Assembly: GCA_033977485.1 (NCBI GenBank)
Contig: CM066985.1
Span: forward strand, 76,079,045 to 76,143,044
DNA length: 64,000 nucleotides
Origin: Hydrangea macrophylla
Taxonomy: Eukaryota > Streptophyta > Magnoliopsida > Cornales > Hydrangeaceae
Reading direction: 5' to 3'
In this document: piece after piece, positions 20,216 to 30,397 of the stretch
Layout of the letters: every line of letters starts with the position of its first letter
How positions within the stretch are numbered: the stretch's first letter is position 1
Made by a program: the position numbers and the translations under genes
Notes under the pieces: generated by a model
The model's input: the letters and a program-made list of their open reading frames with translations, nothing else
The model's database searches: none
What the model was told of the DNA's origin: nothing

Positions 20216-20490
20216 TCATCACTTTTCAGAACTCTTACTATTCACCGCTTTTAAGAACTCTTGTGGGCACCCATACATTATTCTCATATAACGACTAGTC
20301 TACAGACGTACCCATACTCTTGTTCATCGCTTTTAAGAACTCTTAATGTTCACCACTTTTAAGAATGCTTGCGAGTACCGTACATACATAGCTCTGGTAA
20401 ATACAAACCATGGGTGTGCCACATCTACTCTTGTTCACCGCTTTTAAGAAATCTTATTGTTCACTGCTTTTAAGAACGCTTGCGAGTACT
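20216..20490. repeat. LTR minisatellite, element 1 5' LTR copy
   Basis: Same TTCA(C/T)CGCTTTTAAGAACT unit and paired arrangement as at 8362-8665. Confidence 0.83.
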
Positions 20491-20850
20491 GTGCACCCAT
20501 AATTTTCACGATCTTGATTAAATCATTGTTACACACTTATCGGATACAACCTGAGCAAATCATCAGCTCAAGTTATACAACCTAAAAAATAACCAATAAC
20601 CCACTGACTCAAACACCAGTTACTCAATGCTACCCACTATTATTATCTCTAATCATTATCTCGTTATCGCATCATATTATTACTAACGTTCTGAACCGGA
20701 CTGCGTTACTCACCAAATTATCTCAATCTCATTATCATATGCTATTACCTCCGTAATCCATAATATCGCATAATAGGAACATGAAACAATGATTAAATAA
20801 CTATGCATTATGAATTATAAACTTAAGGAACATATCCATGTTCTGCTAGG

Positions 20851-21026
20851 TTCGATCAATTGAAATCATCTCAATCGCTTGAAGGGAAGTGATGTTCGAT
20901 CGATCGAAGTATTCTCGATCCTTCGATCGATTGAAGTCAAGGTGGTCTCGATTGATTGAAGTCATTTCGATCGATTGAGAAACAAGGAGGTTCGATCGAT
21001 TGAGCGCAGTTCGATTGTTCAAACTT
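20851..21026. repeat. Palindrome cluster, downstream set
   Basis: Variants of TTCGATCGATCGAAG and TTTCGATCGATTGAG, aligned with the cluster at 8983-9150. Confidence 0.83.
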
Positions 21027-21460
21027 CGTCTTCTCCAGATTCTGTAATAAACGTGCAGAATTTAGTAGGGTGTGTTTGGATGATATTTAATACATCCAGA
21101 ATACGTAAAACATCATAACTAAGATACCGAGTGAATTTGGAACACACCAAAAGTTGCTAAGGGCGTGTTTTGCAAGTGTGAGCTTTGAAACTTTAATGGC
21201 GGCCTCCTCTCTCCTTTTCTGTCTCTCTCTCTCTCTCTCTATGCCTCTTATCTTTTCTTCTTCTTCTCCTCTATTGATATATATAGGTGTATGTATATAT
21301 ATAGATGTATGTGTATATATATTAACACACAAGCACACACACTCTCTCTATCTCTCAAGTTTAGCAAACCCTCACATACACAAACACAACCATATATATA
21401 AAGGGGGAAGAGTGCAGATGGAAAGGTTTGCAGAAAACCTGTGATTCAAATGATTACAAG

Positions 21461-21655
21461 TTCGATCGATCGAATGGAGTTCGATTGCTCAAGATCAGTT
21501 CGGCCAGGCTTTGATCAATTGAAGGAAGTATGATCGATTGAAGTAGGGTGCACGTATTAAATTTAGATCGCTAGAGTTTCGATCGCTCTAGCAAGGTTTG
21601 ATCGCTTGAACTTTGAAAATGCCCGATCGCTCGAACAAGCTTCGATCGATCAATC
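21461..21655. repeat. Palindrome cluster, U3 set
   Basis: Variants of TTCGATCGATCGAA, TTTGATCAATTGAAGG and GCCCGATCGCTCGAAC between TATA box and LTR end. Confidence 0.83.
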
Positions 21656-21742
21656 GATGGTAGAATTTTAAATATGATCAAGGGAAGTATATAGAATCTC
21701 TGTGCATAAATGCTTATTGAAAATACGGGGTATTACAGATAT

Positions 21743-22439
21743 ATATACATATATATTATAACACATAAATATCACCAGCACAAAAAATGCATGTGAAAGG
21801 TAGTAAGCGAAATCTATAGAAATCATAGATAAGGGATAAATAATTATCCTAAAATCAAATATTTTCCTTTCTTTACTTCACAACTTTACTATAATGGAGG
21901 ATTATTAAATTTGTAATGGCAACTGAATGGAATTATATGGTAACTTAATATTTAGTTACACGTATGGTAATAGATATATATATATACATATGTACATGAT
22001 GTATATCCCTTAAAGTGGCAATTTCCTTATTGTGCTCAATATCTTTGATGTGATTCCCTCAATTTGCTCAACATTCATTTGTTTTTGATATTTAATTGGA
22101 TTTGGATGAACATATAATGGCAAAATGAGAAATTTCTCACTTTCATTGAAGAATTTCTCACTGAAATTCACACTTTGTCTGAGAAATTTCTCACTCAAGT
22201 TCGGAATTTTCTCATGACAATATGTGAATTTTTTCACATTTTTGGTATGTGATTCATTTGATTTAGTCAACATCCATTCGTTTTTTATGTTCAATTGGAT
22301 TTGGATGAACATATTAGGGAATCCTTATAAATGTATACATCTAAAAAACAAAATGTTTTACACACACAATGTATATAACACCCATGTACATGTTTGCCGC
22401 ATTTTTATTTCATTTGTCATGCATAATAATGTGATGTGA
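21743..22439. other. AT-rich spacer with direct repeats and GAGAAATTTCTC palindromes
   Basis: Two direct copies of CAACATTCATTTGTTTTTGA...AATTGGATTTGGATGAACATAT lie at about 22064-22116 and 22269-22318, flanking two perfect palindromes GAGAAATTTCTC (22127-22138, 22181-22192). No coding frame. This may include the degraded U3 of element 2's LTR, but I could not align it. Confidence 0.55.
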
Positions 22440-22621
22440 TGTATGTTCCAAACATAAACACACACACATCCTCTAGAAAGAGAAAAGAAGAGTAGAAAAA
22501 AGAGAAAGAAAAAAAAGAAGAAGAAAGAAGGAGACAGAAAGAAAGAGAGACAGAGAAGAGAGAGAGGAGAGAAAAGAGAGAAAACTTGAAGTTTCAAGCC
22601 AAACACACCCTACATATCTAG

Positions 22622-22637
22622 GTGAGTTTTTACTCAC
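22622..22637 (+). promoter_or_regulatory. Conserved LTR hairpin 1 with splice-donor-like arm
   Basis: AG at 22620-22621 precedes GTGAGT-TTTT-ACTCAC, a perfect six-pair stem whose left arm matches the donor consensus AG/GTGAGT. Splicing is not shown. Confidence 0.45.
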
Positions 22638-22757
22638 TTGGTCTCACTATATCATGTTTCTCCAAGCTTTGATACGGATTAGATGTATTAAATACATCCT
22701 TAAGATGTTTATATATACTTATTTACGTTTCTACTGGGGAAGATGAAGTACCAATCG

Positions 22758-22945
22758 ATTGGACTTTTCCCAATCGATTAGATAGATTTCCAATCGATTG
22801 CCATTATTTATAACCCAATCGATTGCCAAAGTTAGTAATCAATTGACATTGTTTTGGATCCAATCGATTGATATGTTTCCCCAATTGATTATTACAATTT
22901 TTACCCCAATCGAGTGGACCCTTGTCCCAATCGATTGGCACTAGC
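22758..22945. repeat. CCAATCGATTG palindrome cluster
   Basis: Between 22758 and 22945 there are about nine CAATCGATTG-type sites, five of them perfect or one base off, separated by 12-30 bp of unrelated sequence. Confidence 0.85.
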
Positions 22946-23249
22946 AGAACATGGATTGTTTTATTGGTTTATTATATAAATGGTTCGATTGCTCAATTCT
23001 TGATTTAGACTTTTAGTATACGATTATGGGTGGATCAGGGATAATGTGACAACAAAGATAAGTACAATTAAGAATAACAGGTTAATGTAACGGCGTTAGA
23101 TGCTATGTGGTTCATATATAAGTTCGATATTCCTACTCTTCAATCAGAGTAGTAAGGCCACAATGGGATGTCATGTATCAGTCCAAGTATGAAACTTAGA
23201 TAGGTCTTGATAACTTTTTGGGAATTTGTACGTGGGTAGACGCTTGGTC

Positions 23250-23395
23250 ATATTATGCCCTTAACAAGCAGTGGATAGTGAGATGTCCTTAACGAGCAGT
23301 GGGCAGGACCAAGTAGTTCAGAGATAGCCAAGTGATCTATATTATATCCTTAACGAGCAGTTTACGGGTTATGTCCTTAACGAGTGGTGGATGGG
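23250..23395. repeat. LTR minisatellite (CCTTAACGAGCAGTGG)
   Basis: CCTTAACRAGCAGT occurs at about 23261, 23287, 23347 and, as CCTTAACGAGTGGTGG, 23374. It occupies the slot where element 1 has TTCACCGCTTTTAAGAACT. Confidence 0.75.
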
Positions 23396-23731
23396 GGATC
23401 ACTGGCAAAATGTCGCTAAGTCGTGGCAATAGAATGATATGCTATTGTTCGAAGAATTGTATCCACGTCCTGCAGTGGACTGAGAATATGTACTTTATAT
23501 TCTCAACTACGATAGACAAAGTAGTGGTGTATCCAGGAATATTGCAATTAGATCTATGTCTTATAAGTCAGTGTCTATAGGTCTTTACATATAAGACGTG
23601 GATTCAGGTAACGTAGGGTTGAATAAAGAGAACATATTACTTAGTAGAAATATATCTTCTAACTTTCATAACTTCTTATTTCGTTATATAAGTGATACCT
23701 TGTGAGTTTCTATTCACTCAGCTCTCAGTAA

Positions 23732-23911
23732 GCTGACAGCCATTATTGCTTTGACACTACCTATCCAAATTACCCTGTTCCTATTACTGCAGGTTTTGGG
23801 GCTGGTGATGATAGCTACTACCTAGAGGAGGAGTATGCAGAAGGTGTCCCTACTGGGGATGGTTATGCTGGGGGATACTACTATGCTGACGATGGCGTTT
23901 ACGCCAGCTGA
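23732..23911 (+). CDS. LTR-embedded conserved 60-codon frame (element 2)
   Basis: From GCT-GAC at 23732 to TGA at 23909-23911: exactly 60 codons, no internal stop. Aligns residue for residue with the element 1 copies: NYPVPITAGFGAG, EYAEGVPTGDGY and the end YYYADDGVYAS, about half the residues identical over the last 40. Many nucleotide differences are in third codon positions (CCT/CCC, GGT/GGG, TAC/TAT, GAT/GAC). The stop is 287 bp from the LTR end, as in element 1 (288). No ATG in frame; hairpin 2 with a TAA overlaps the start. A CAG precedes codons for GFGAG and could also act as an acceptor. Confidence 0.5.
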   Translation, partial: ADSHYCFDTTYPNYPVPITAGFGAGDDSYYLEEEYAEGVPTGDGYAGGYYYADDGVYAS

Positions 23912-24205
23912 AGAAATAGATAGTTATTAGCTTTATTTTACTGTTATACTTTATTAGTTTAATGGGTACGTGTGCATATGTTGCTTTCAGACCTGTTATG
24001 TTCTTGTGGACGACTCTGATATTATTACAATAGTTAGGACATTTGTAATATATTCAATTTGATATTATTACTATTCTTTTTGCTTCTAGTTAACTAGTAC
24101 TGTGTGGTGTGGACAATTAGTGACTTTCACACATCATTCCCTATGGATCCAAAAAGGAAATTTATTTTTCTCTATTTTTGCTGCTCTGGGGCATGATGGG
24201 ATTTT

Positions 24206-24218
24206 TGGTATCAGAGCC
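24206..24218 (+). other. Element 2 primer-binding site (initiator tRNA-Met type)
   Basis: TGGTATCAGAGCC eight bases after the LTR end. Confidence 0.88.
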
Positions 24219-24349
24219 AAGTTTGATTTTTTTATTCACTATTCATTCCACACCATCTGGTCCTAGTATTTAAGATTCCCTTAGATGAGATATGAGATTA
24301 AGATAAGTTTGTCCTCCTGACGATAGATAATTTCCTTTGCAAGGTAGCA

Positions 24350-25365
24350 TAGATCCAAAGTTCCACCTATTTGTGGATGATTCTTTTGGTGAACATGTTA
24401 TTCATGCGGACACAGTAGAGCCAGCCATACCGGTGATATACTAGAGTCACATTTGCTAGATGGCTAGTCGATATTTGGAGGAGAGGATGTAGACTTCTCT
24501 CTATGTTGTGGGCACAACACACCCGATAGAGACATACATAAATGCGTATCACTACGCTATTACCTGAGAAACCATATACCAAGAGATAGCTAGATTGATT
24601 CAGAGTAAGCCAGAGGTGGATGCGATTGAGTTATGAGCTATTATATGTGGGCCAGTTGCACTAGAGCCTACAGCTGCACCAGCACCAACACCGATAGCCC
24701 CACCATAATCGGGACCTAACGTACCTATTCCAGAGCCTGAGTCGATTCAAGGTGAGAAGGACCTAAAGCTAGAGGATGGGGATGATAAGGACCCAGCAGA
24801 GTAGCCTACAGACGATGAGGATGATGATGATGATGATGATGATGAGTGAGAGGATGACTCGGAGGAGCCAAAGTATGTTCCCGATGAGGAGCTAAAGCCA
24901 GAGCCAGAACTAGAGCCAATGGTAAAGCTTGAGCCAGAGGACCCGGTAGAGGACTCCGACACCGTTGATGCCAATATCATGGTTAGAAAGGATGACGCAG
25001 TAGTAGGGAAAGATGTGATAATGGAGATAGTAGATGAAGATGTCCCTAACAAGGAGGTAATTATGCTAGAGATACCCATTTTGCATGAGTTACCAGCTGG
25101 ACCTATACTACATATAGTAGCCATGGTCGTTATGGCAGTAGGATGGATAGCTGAGATAGTCAGACAGCTAGTAGGATTTATTGTGGGAAAGGCCACATTA
25201 GTAGGGGCTATGGACGTAGCTGATGGATTTGCTTCAGTAGCCGTTGACGTTGCTAATCAGGCGATGATGGTAGTAGAAGACACTGATGTAGAGATAGTTG
25301 AGGATTGGGATATCAGAGTGGTAGTCGGAGATCTTATCGCACCAGTTGATGAGATGGAGTCGGAT
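24350..25365 (+). pseudogene. Pre-gag frame (ORF0-like) of element 2
   Basis: Homologous to the frame at 14660-15597. The start is now ATA (24350) where element 1 has ATG. Recognisable: GEHVIHADTVEPA, ASRYLEERM, IYQEIARLIQSKPEVDAIE, a Glu/Pro/Asp-rich stretch with a GAT repeat coding poly-Asp (24812-24845), LPAGPILHIVAMVVMAVG and VEDWDIRVVVGD. Several stops and one frameshift. The stretch after LHIV is longer than in element 1 and hydrophobic. Cut at about 25365 by element A. Function unknown. Confidence 0.6.
24812..24845 (+). repeat. GAT/GAN trinucleotide repeat
   Basis: A GATGAGGATGATGATGAT-type run coding a poly-Asp/Glu tract in the pre-gag frame. Confidence 0.85.
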
Positions 25366-28359
25366 CAGACTCGAGGAATTTTCAAAATTTCTAAAAACAG
25401 AAGTCAAATCAGACTCAAAGAATTTTTATTTCCAAAAATTGAGAGTCAATTTAGACCCAAAACATTTCAAATTCACTAACAGAGATTGTCATAGATGACT
25501 AACTTAGATCGTCATAGAGAACTAATGGGGATTGTCATTGAGGACTAATGCTTAGAAAGAGGAGCTGTCACTGAGGACTAACGCTTGTTTTGGAGTCTCC
25601 TCGCGCTCACTTTGGACTCAAAGAATTGATTTCACAAAAGTTCAGGAGTCTGCGGACTCAGAGAGTTGATTTTTTTTTTCAAAATTTGGGGAGTCTTCAG
25701 ACTCAAAGAATTTGAACGGAGCTGATAGAAAGGATGATTTTCTACATTTGTGGACCTTTGGAAGAAACACATCGATTCTGTCACAAGAGGGAAATCACCT
25801 TTACCCCTAGTCTTGGACTCTTCTTATATTGCCACTTTAGTATTATGTTGTAATAGTGTTCGAAACCTCTGCTCGTATTGCTCTTAGGATGCTTATGGAA
25901 ACTTTTCAAATCTTTATTCCTCATCTTAAACCCACACATTTGAGACCATTTATTGACTTATCAAAGGAGGACAGACCTGACAAAGCCATTTACTCAAGAT
26001 AACTAACTCAAACTCTACATTCATTATGAATCAACGTGCTTTCATTGTGAATAATGTATTATCTCACCTTTCATTTATTCATCATCTTATAAATGGTAGT
26101 GCTTTGCTAATCAATCTAAACTTTGAAAACTTCCCCTTTTTGATTTAGCAAATTCTTTTCCCATCTAGAATATGCTTCAAATTAGTGCTTTAGCTTATAG
26201 AGTGAAAGGCACTATATTTAAATCCTTTCAAAACAAACTTGATTACTTGAAAACATGCCTCTGACATAGAGGGATTTTGGCAAACGAAGTTTGCCCCTAG
26301 TTTGAATAGGACTCAGAGGCATTGCTTTTGGGATTAAATGAAGTGTTCAGCAAATGAAGTTTGCCCCTGGCTTGGCGATATATATGTGGCTCCAGGAAAA
26401 CGTAAGTTTGCCCCTAGTCTGAAGGAAGGAAACCAAAGGCGCAAAAGGGTAGTACTTATAGTTTAGGGATGGTTATGGACCGAGAACCTTGGGATGTTCG
26501 CCTACTTATCCTCGAGTGGGAATCAAGTCCAAAGTAGTTCGGTCAAGGCCTGAAAGAAAGATGCCATAAGATGGCGAGGGAGGCGACCGAACTGGGTAGG
26601 CTACCTACGTATCCCTGAGTGGGAATCAGGTCGAAATGTAGTTCATCGACTCCGGAATCTTGAAAGAATATGGCTTCAAGAATTTATGGGCTTTTCGAGC
26701 CATGCTTCCATATGGATCCAATGAGTGCTCTTGCTTGGGAAGATTTTCTAAAATGGACCCCTTGTGGTAGCTTTTGAATAGGATGATGAGAACATGAACT
26801 ACTTCTCTCCCCCCCCCCCCCCCCCTTTTTTTTTTGGTTTGTGGCAGTTGATTCTTTTCACCTTTTCACTGGCTAGTCAATCTTTACAACCCTCATAACA
26901 CATCTTGTTTTATTCATACTCTATCATAATCACAAAGCAATATCAGCCCTTCAAATCTCAATTTGTTTTTCTTAAAGATATCTCTACATTGTTTTAGGCC
27001 CACTTAGCAATTGAGACTAATTGATACTTTCAATTCTCTCTTTTCATTTCTAATTTATTTTCTTTGTTTAGAACAACTCAAAGCCTCAAGATAATTCATG
27101 TGCCAATGATGTACTTTGAAGCGCCCAAGAATTCTCAATCTTGTTTATTTTCTTCCATTTCTTTCTCTTGCCTTTTGTTTTCTCTACCTTACTATCTCTT
27201 ACCCTCTCCATGATCTTGACTGGCTAGGATTCAGGTTTTGAAGTCAACACGCATCTTATACCCTTTTTTGCTCTAACTTTTGCCTAGGCGCCCTTTCGGG
27301 TTTTAATCCTAGCGAGCTCCTTCATCTTCTTCTTTTTTTTTCTCTCTTTTTATTTTTCTCCTTTTTGTGCTCTCACTTTTTCCTAGGTGCCCTTTTGGAT
27401 TTTCATCCTAGCGAGCTCTTTCTTTTCTCTTTTATTTTTGTTTTTTTTTGGAAGAAGAAGTTCATTTAAAACATTTAGCTACCATCAAGGATCAAGTTAT
27501 GGCTTTGGACTGGTTAGGCTCATCTTTTAGGCTTGGTATTTGAGAAAAAGGGGATGGTGAGCAAGCTTCAAGTTCCAAGTTTATCTTTTCAAGATTGAGC
27601 AAGAGCATCTTTAAATTCTTAAAGTAAAGCTAATCAATTCTCTACTCCTCATTGGTTTTGGCACAAAATTTGCTTACATCACTTGGGGATCTTTTTCAAT
27701 GCAAAGATTTATTAACAAAGTGTTTTCCATGATCGTTTGAAAAGGTGATTAATGTTTTATTTTTTTATTTTTTATTTTTTGGCTTAATGATCCATTTATT
27801 CACGACTTAGTATACTGAATCAAGAAAAGTGAGATTTTATTCAACTAGGATAGAAGGAGTATTACATCACTCGTCTCAATAAAAAGACGTGAAAAATAAA
27901 CTCGATAACCGACTGACTCAAAGACTCGACTGGACTTGACACTTAACTCTTACTTGACATGACTCGATTACCGAACTAGACTTGACTTGGTCTCAAATGG
28001 AGTGTCATAGATGATTTTTAATTTATTGGATCCCTAAGAGCATCCACATTTGATTCGGCAACAATATTTCCAAACACTATCACTCAACTATCATCATTTG
28101 GACTTTCAGGTTAGCCTTTCCCCAACAACTTGTGTAAAATATTATCCACGTCCATGGCCCAATTTTTAGTGAGACACTATTCATCTGACTCATACCAAGT
28201 GTTGTCAATGCTCGTTTTAAATTTGTTGATTAGGCCAGGGTTAGTTGGTTGTTGTGCACCCATGGAAGTAGTAAATCCCTTGAGGGTGCTCAACGACGGT
28301 TGGGATTGAGAGGTCAGAGAGCAAAAAGATTCCAAGTCATTGTGCCAAAGGTCACTTGG
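25366..28359. other. Non-coding interior of element A with short direct repeats
   Basis: AAGTTTGCCCCTRG recurs at about 26288, 26356 and 26404. The GTGGGAATCARGTC phrase recurs at about 26517 and 26622. CCTAGCGAGCTC recurs at about 27307 and 27408. A C17 run (26809-26825) adjoins a T-run. No coding domain recognised. Confidence 0.6.
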
Positions 28360-29034
28360 TGAATTTAGTGAAGGAGTGATGATTTCCTAATCAATGAGAT
28401 CTTGGATTTCATGGCAAAGTCTTGTGCAAGAATTGGTCTTGTGCCCGTGGGTCTGATGGTAACCACAGTACAATGATGAATTATAGTTGCAGGGTATGGG
28501 GTTTAGCGGGGGCCTTGGGTCCAGGGGTTTGAGGTGGCCTTTCTTGATGAGGTGACCAAGGGCTATGGATAATGGTATGCCAAGGCTGGTGAAGGTTCTT
28601 GGTTCGCGGGTTTGGTTTGATTTTTGATTTACCTTTGAGTTTGAGTTGGCTTTTGGGTTTGAGGGGATTGGGTATGAGCTTGAGATTGGAAATAGGTTTT
28701 GGAGATTGACCGGGTGATTGACTAGATATGAGCTCTAGTGATAGATTGGGCTTGGGTACATGGCTGAATTTGGATATGGACCTTGGTGCACGGGTGGGTT
28801 TGGACATGACTATTGGTGCTTCTTTAAGAGATCCATTATTCTCTTCTCCAGCTGTTCCATCTTTTTCTCAATATGGCCCATTTGATCTTTCAATAATTGA
28901 ATGAACTCAAGCATGACCCTCTCCAATTACTTCACCCTCGAATCTTGTTGCTTGACAGCAGCCTGCAGTTTGCTCACTTTCTCGTCCAAAGATCTCAAGG
29001 TCGTTGGTGGATCAGTCTCAACATGATGGTCCAT
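28360..29034 (-). pseudogene. Small Gag-like frame of element A, decayed
   Basis: ATG at 29034-29032 opens MDHHVETDPPTTLRSLDEKV, followed by heptad-like helical sequence (EFIQLLKDQMGHIEKKMEQL), so a coiled coil. Stops interrupt at about 28929 and 28825. A Pro/Lys-rich stretch (28807-28481) follows, and after a frameshift the C-terminal motif YCGYHQTHGHKTNSCTRL with CHEIQDLID, a zinc-knuckle-like pattern seen at the end of Gag in LARD-type and TAT-type elements. About 225 codons, much shorter than a normal Gag. The Gag core is not recognisable. Confidence 0.6.
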
Positions 29035-30368
29035 GTTCTTCTCTAATCAAGAAAGACGAACCCAAGAAGATTAGAAGTATCCTTACTAGGGGATCTGGTT
29101 GTTCCACTCTTTCTACAAAATAGATTGGAAAAAGGTCCGTATGCAGAATCGAATAGTAAGGGATTTTTGAGGGACTTTAATCTTAATTGGGAAGAAGACG
29201 TTGTGAGTTTGTACGCTACACGTATGTAATGATATCAATTGGTGAGAGTACAAAATGTACATGCTCTAATGATTTGATGTAGCTAAATGCATGCACCGCA
29301 CACATGGCACACAGATGAAATGCAAGTGCGTGTGTGCCTATTCTAGATGCAAAAGAAAGGAAAATTCTAGTTCTAGCACATAAAACACATAAGCGCATAA
29401 AATCCTCACTCATGTCAAATACGCCGATTTCACCTCTCATTGTGATCCTCACTACCCTTTCAAAGGTCAGATATTCAAAAATTTTCAAAAAGCATTTCTT
29501 TAAATGATGAGATCTTGCAAAACCATTCTCAAGGATTTTGAATCTTTTATTTGAAAATAAGGATGTGAATACTTTTCTCAACAAAGATGATTGAATTTAT
29601 TTATCCCAAAAACAATTCCCAAAACTTTTATATTTTGTCAAAAAAAAAAAATTTAGGGCTTTAATCAAAAGATAATCTTCAAAGGTTTTTGAAAGAGCGG
29701 TTTGAAACTTTGGAAAGATGGTGACAAGAATTGCTTGCTTGCAAAGATGGGTTTAAAACTCCTTGGGTAGAAGGATCGCATGATCGAGTTATCACCGTAT
29801 GTTTCATGAATTCAGATGCATACAAGGTCAATGATGCTTAACTAAACATGAAACACGAGATGTAATCTTATAACCAAAGTCAAGCGGATTCCTAAATGTC
29901 ATGGGACATGAAGGGAAATTGCTCAAAAGTGATTAAAAGGTTACACATATTTCATTGAGTAAGTATCGTCATCATCTCAAGTAATCCCTTCCGGATATTC
30001 AAATCTCCCTAGCACGTAATCCTAATCAAGAACCGATTTCTTAAGATTGAAAGGTTTTATGGAAGCTACCATGCAATGGCCAGGTTTTGGTCAAATAAGG
30101 GGCCCTTGACACACATCCGATATGATACTTCATATACCAAATCATGGTACGAGATCAAGGGTGATCACACAGTCTCATGATAACTTGACCGACCGGGCTG
30201 CCCTGAGTCTCCAACGTCATAGTTTCGTGCAATCAACTGGCGAGACATGCAAGTGCAATGCAACAGGCACACAAAAAAAATAATTAATTCGATTAAAAGA
30301 ATACTTTCAAGTCTAATCCTCGAGTAAACCCAAAATCAAAATTTCTAGTCTGCGAAACCAGAGATTTT
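29035..30368. other. 5' leader of element A
   Basis: About 1.3 kb with no recognised coding sequence between gag-like ATG and primer site. Open frames here (for example on the minus strand near 29216-29584) have no recognisable content. Confidence 0.5.
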
Positions 30369-30394
30369 GGGTTCGATCCCCAACAGAGTCGCCA
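30369..30394 (-). other. Element A primer-binding site, extended tRNA match
   Basis: The plus strand reads GGGTTCGATCCCCAACAGAG then TCGCCA. This looks like a tRNA T-loop (GGTTCGATCCC) followed by an acceptor strand and CCA, so the minus-strand transcript would be complementary to about 26 nt of a tRNA 3' end (Arg-like GTCGCCA). It lies 3 bases from the LTR end TGTGATATC. Confidence 0.65.
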
Positions 30395-30397
30395 GAT

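Larger units (their letters stand above)
19601..21737 (-). repeat. Element 1 5' LTR, second segment
   Basis: Resumes with CTAATTATCCACACC and ends ATACGGGGTATTACA. It parallels 7750-9844, including the short conserved frame, minisatellite (about 20216-20490), palindrome clusters (20851-21026 and 21461-21655), CT/GA-rich leader, TA-rich tracts and a TATA box at about 21393-21402. Confidence 0.92.
7675..21742 (-). mobile_element. Element 1: complete Tekay/Del-like Ty3 retrotransposon
   Basis: GATAT target duplications at 7675-7679 and 21738-21742 frame an element at 7680-21737. It has two LTRs (7680-9844; 15750-15820 plus 19601-21737), a minus-strand primer site, a pre-gag frame, gag with two zinc knuckles, protease, RT, RNase H and integrase. 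LTR ends are TGTCACGC... and ...GGGGTATTACA on the plus strand. Coding regions carry many stops and one net frameshift, so it is not autonomous. A TAT-like element at 15821-19600 is inserted into the 5' LTR. The lineage call rests on gene order, the initiator tRNA-Met primer site, the GPY/F module and a C-terminal chromodomain-like tail. Confidence 0.93.
22440..24198 (+). repeat. Element 2 5' LTR (U3 missing or degraded)
   Basis: In order: GA-rich leader (22478-22586), hairpin 1 (22622-22637), palindrome cluster (22758-22945), minisatellite (about 23250-23395), hairpin 2 (23719-23735), conserved frame (23732-23911) and an LTR end GGGGCATGATG where GGGGCGTGACA is expected. Confidence 0.8.
22440..25365 (+). 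mobile_element. Element 2, 5' part (LTR, primer site, pre-gag frame)
   Basis: A plus-strand relative of element 1. The LTR is recognisable from about 22440 to 24198, followed by a primer site and the pre-gag frame, which is cut at about 25365 by LARD-like element A. Its pol resumes at about 36386. gag and most of protease are missing between the two parts. Confidence 0.82.

Noticed and set aside
22358..22606. Phe/Leu/Ser-rich minus-strand frame
   Set aside because: Translation of the GA/CT-rich LTR leader of element 2.
24747..25196. 149-residue Ser-rich minus-strand frame
   Set aside because: Antisense shadow of element 2's pre-gag acidic frame.
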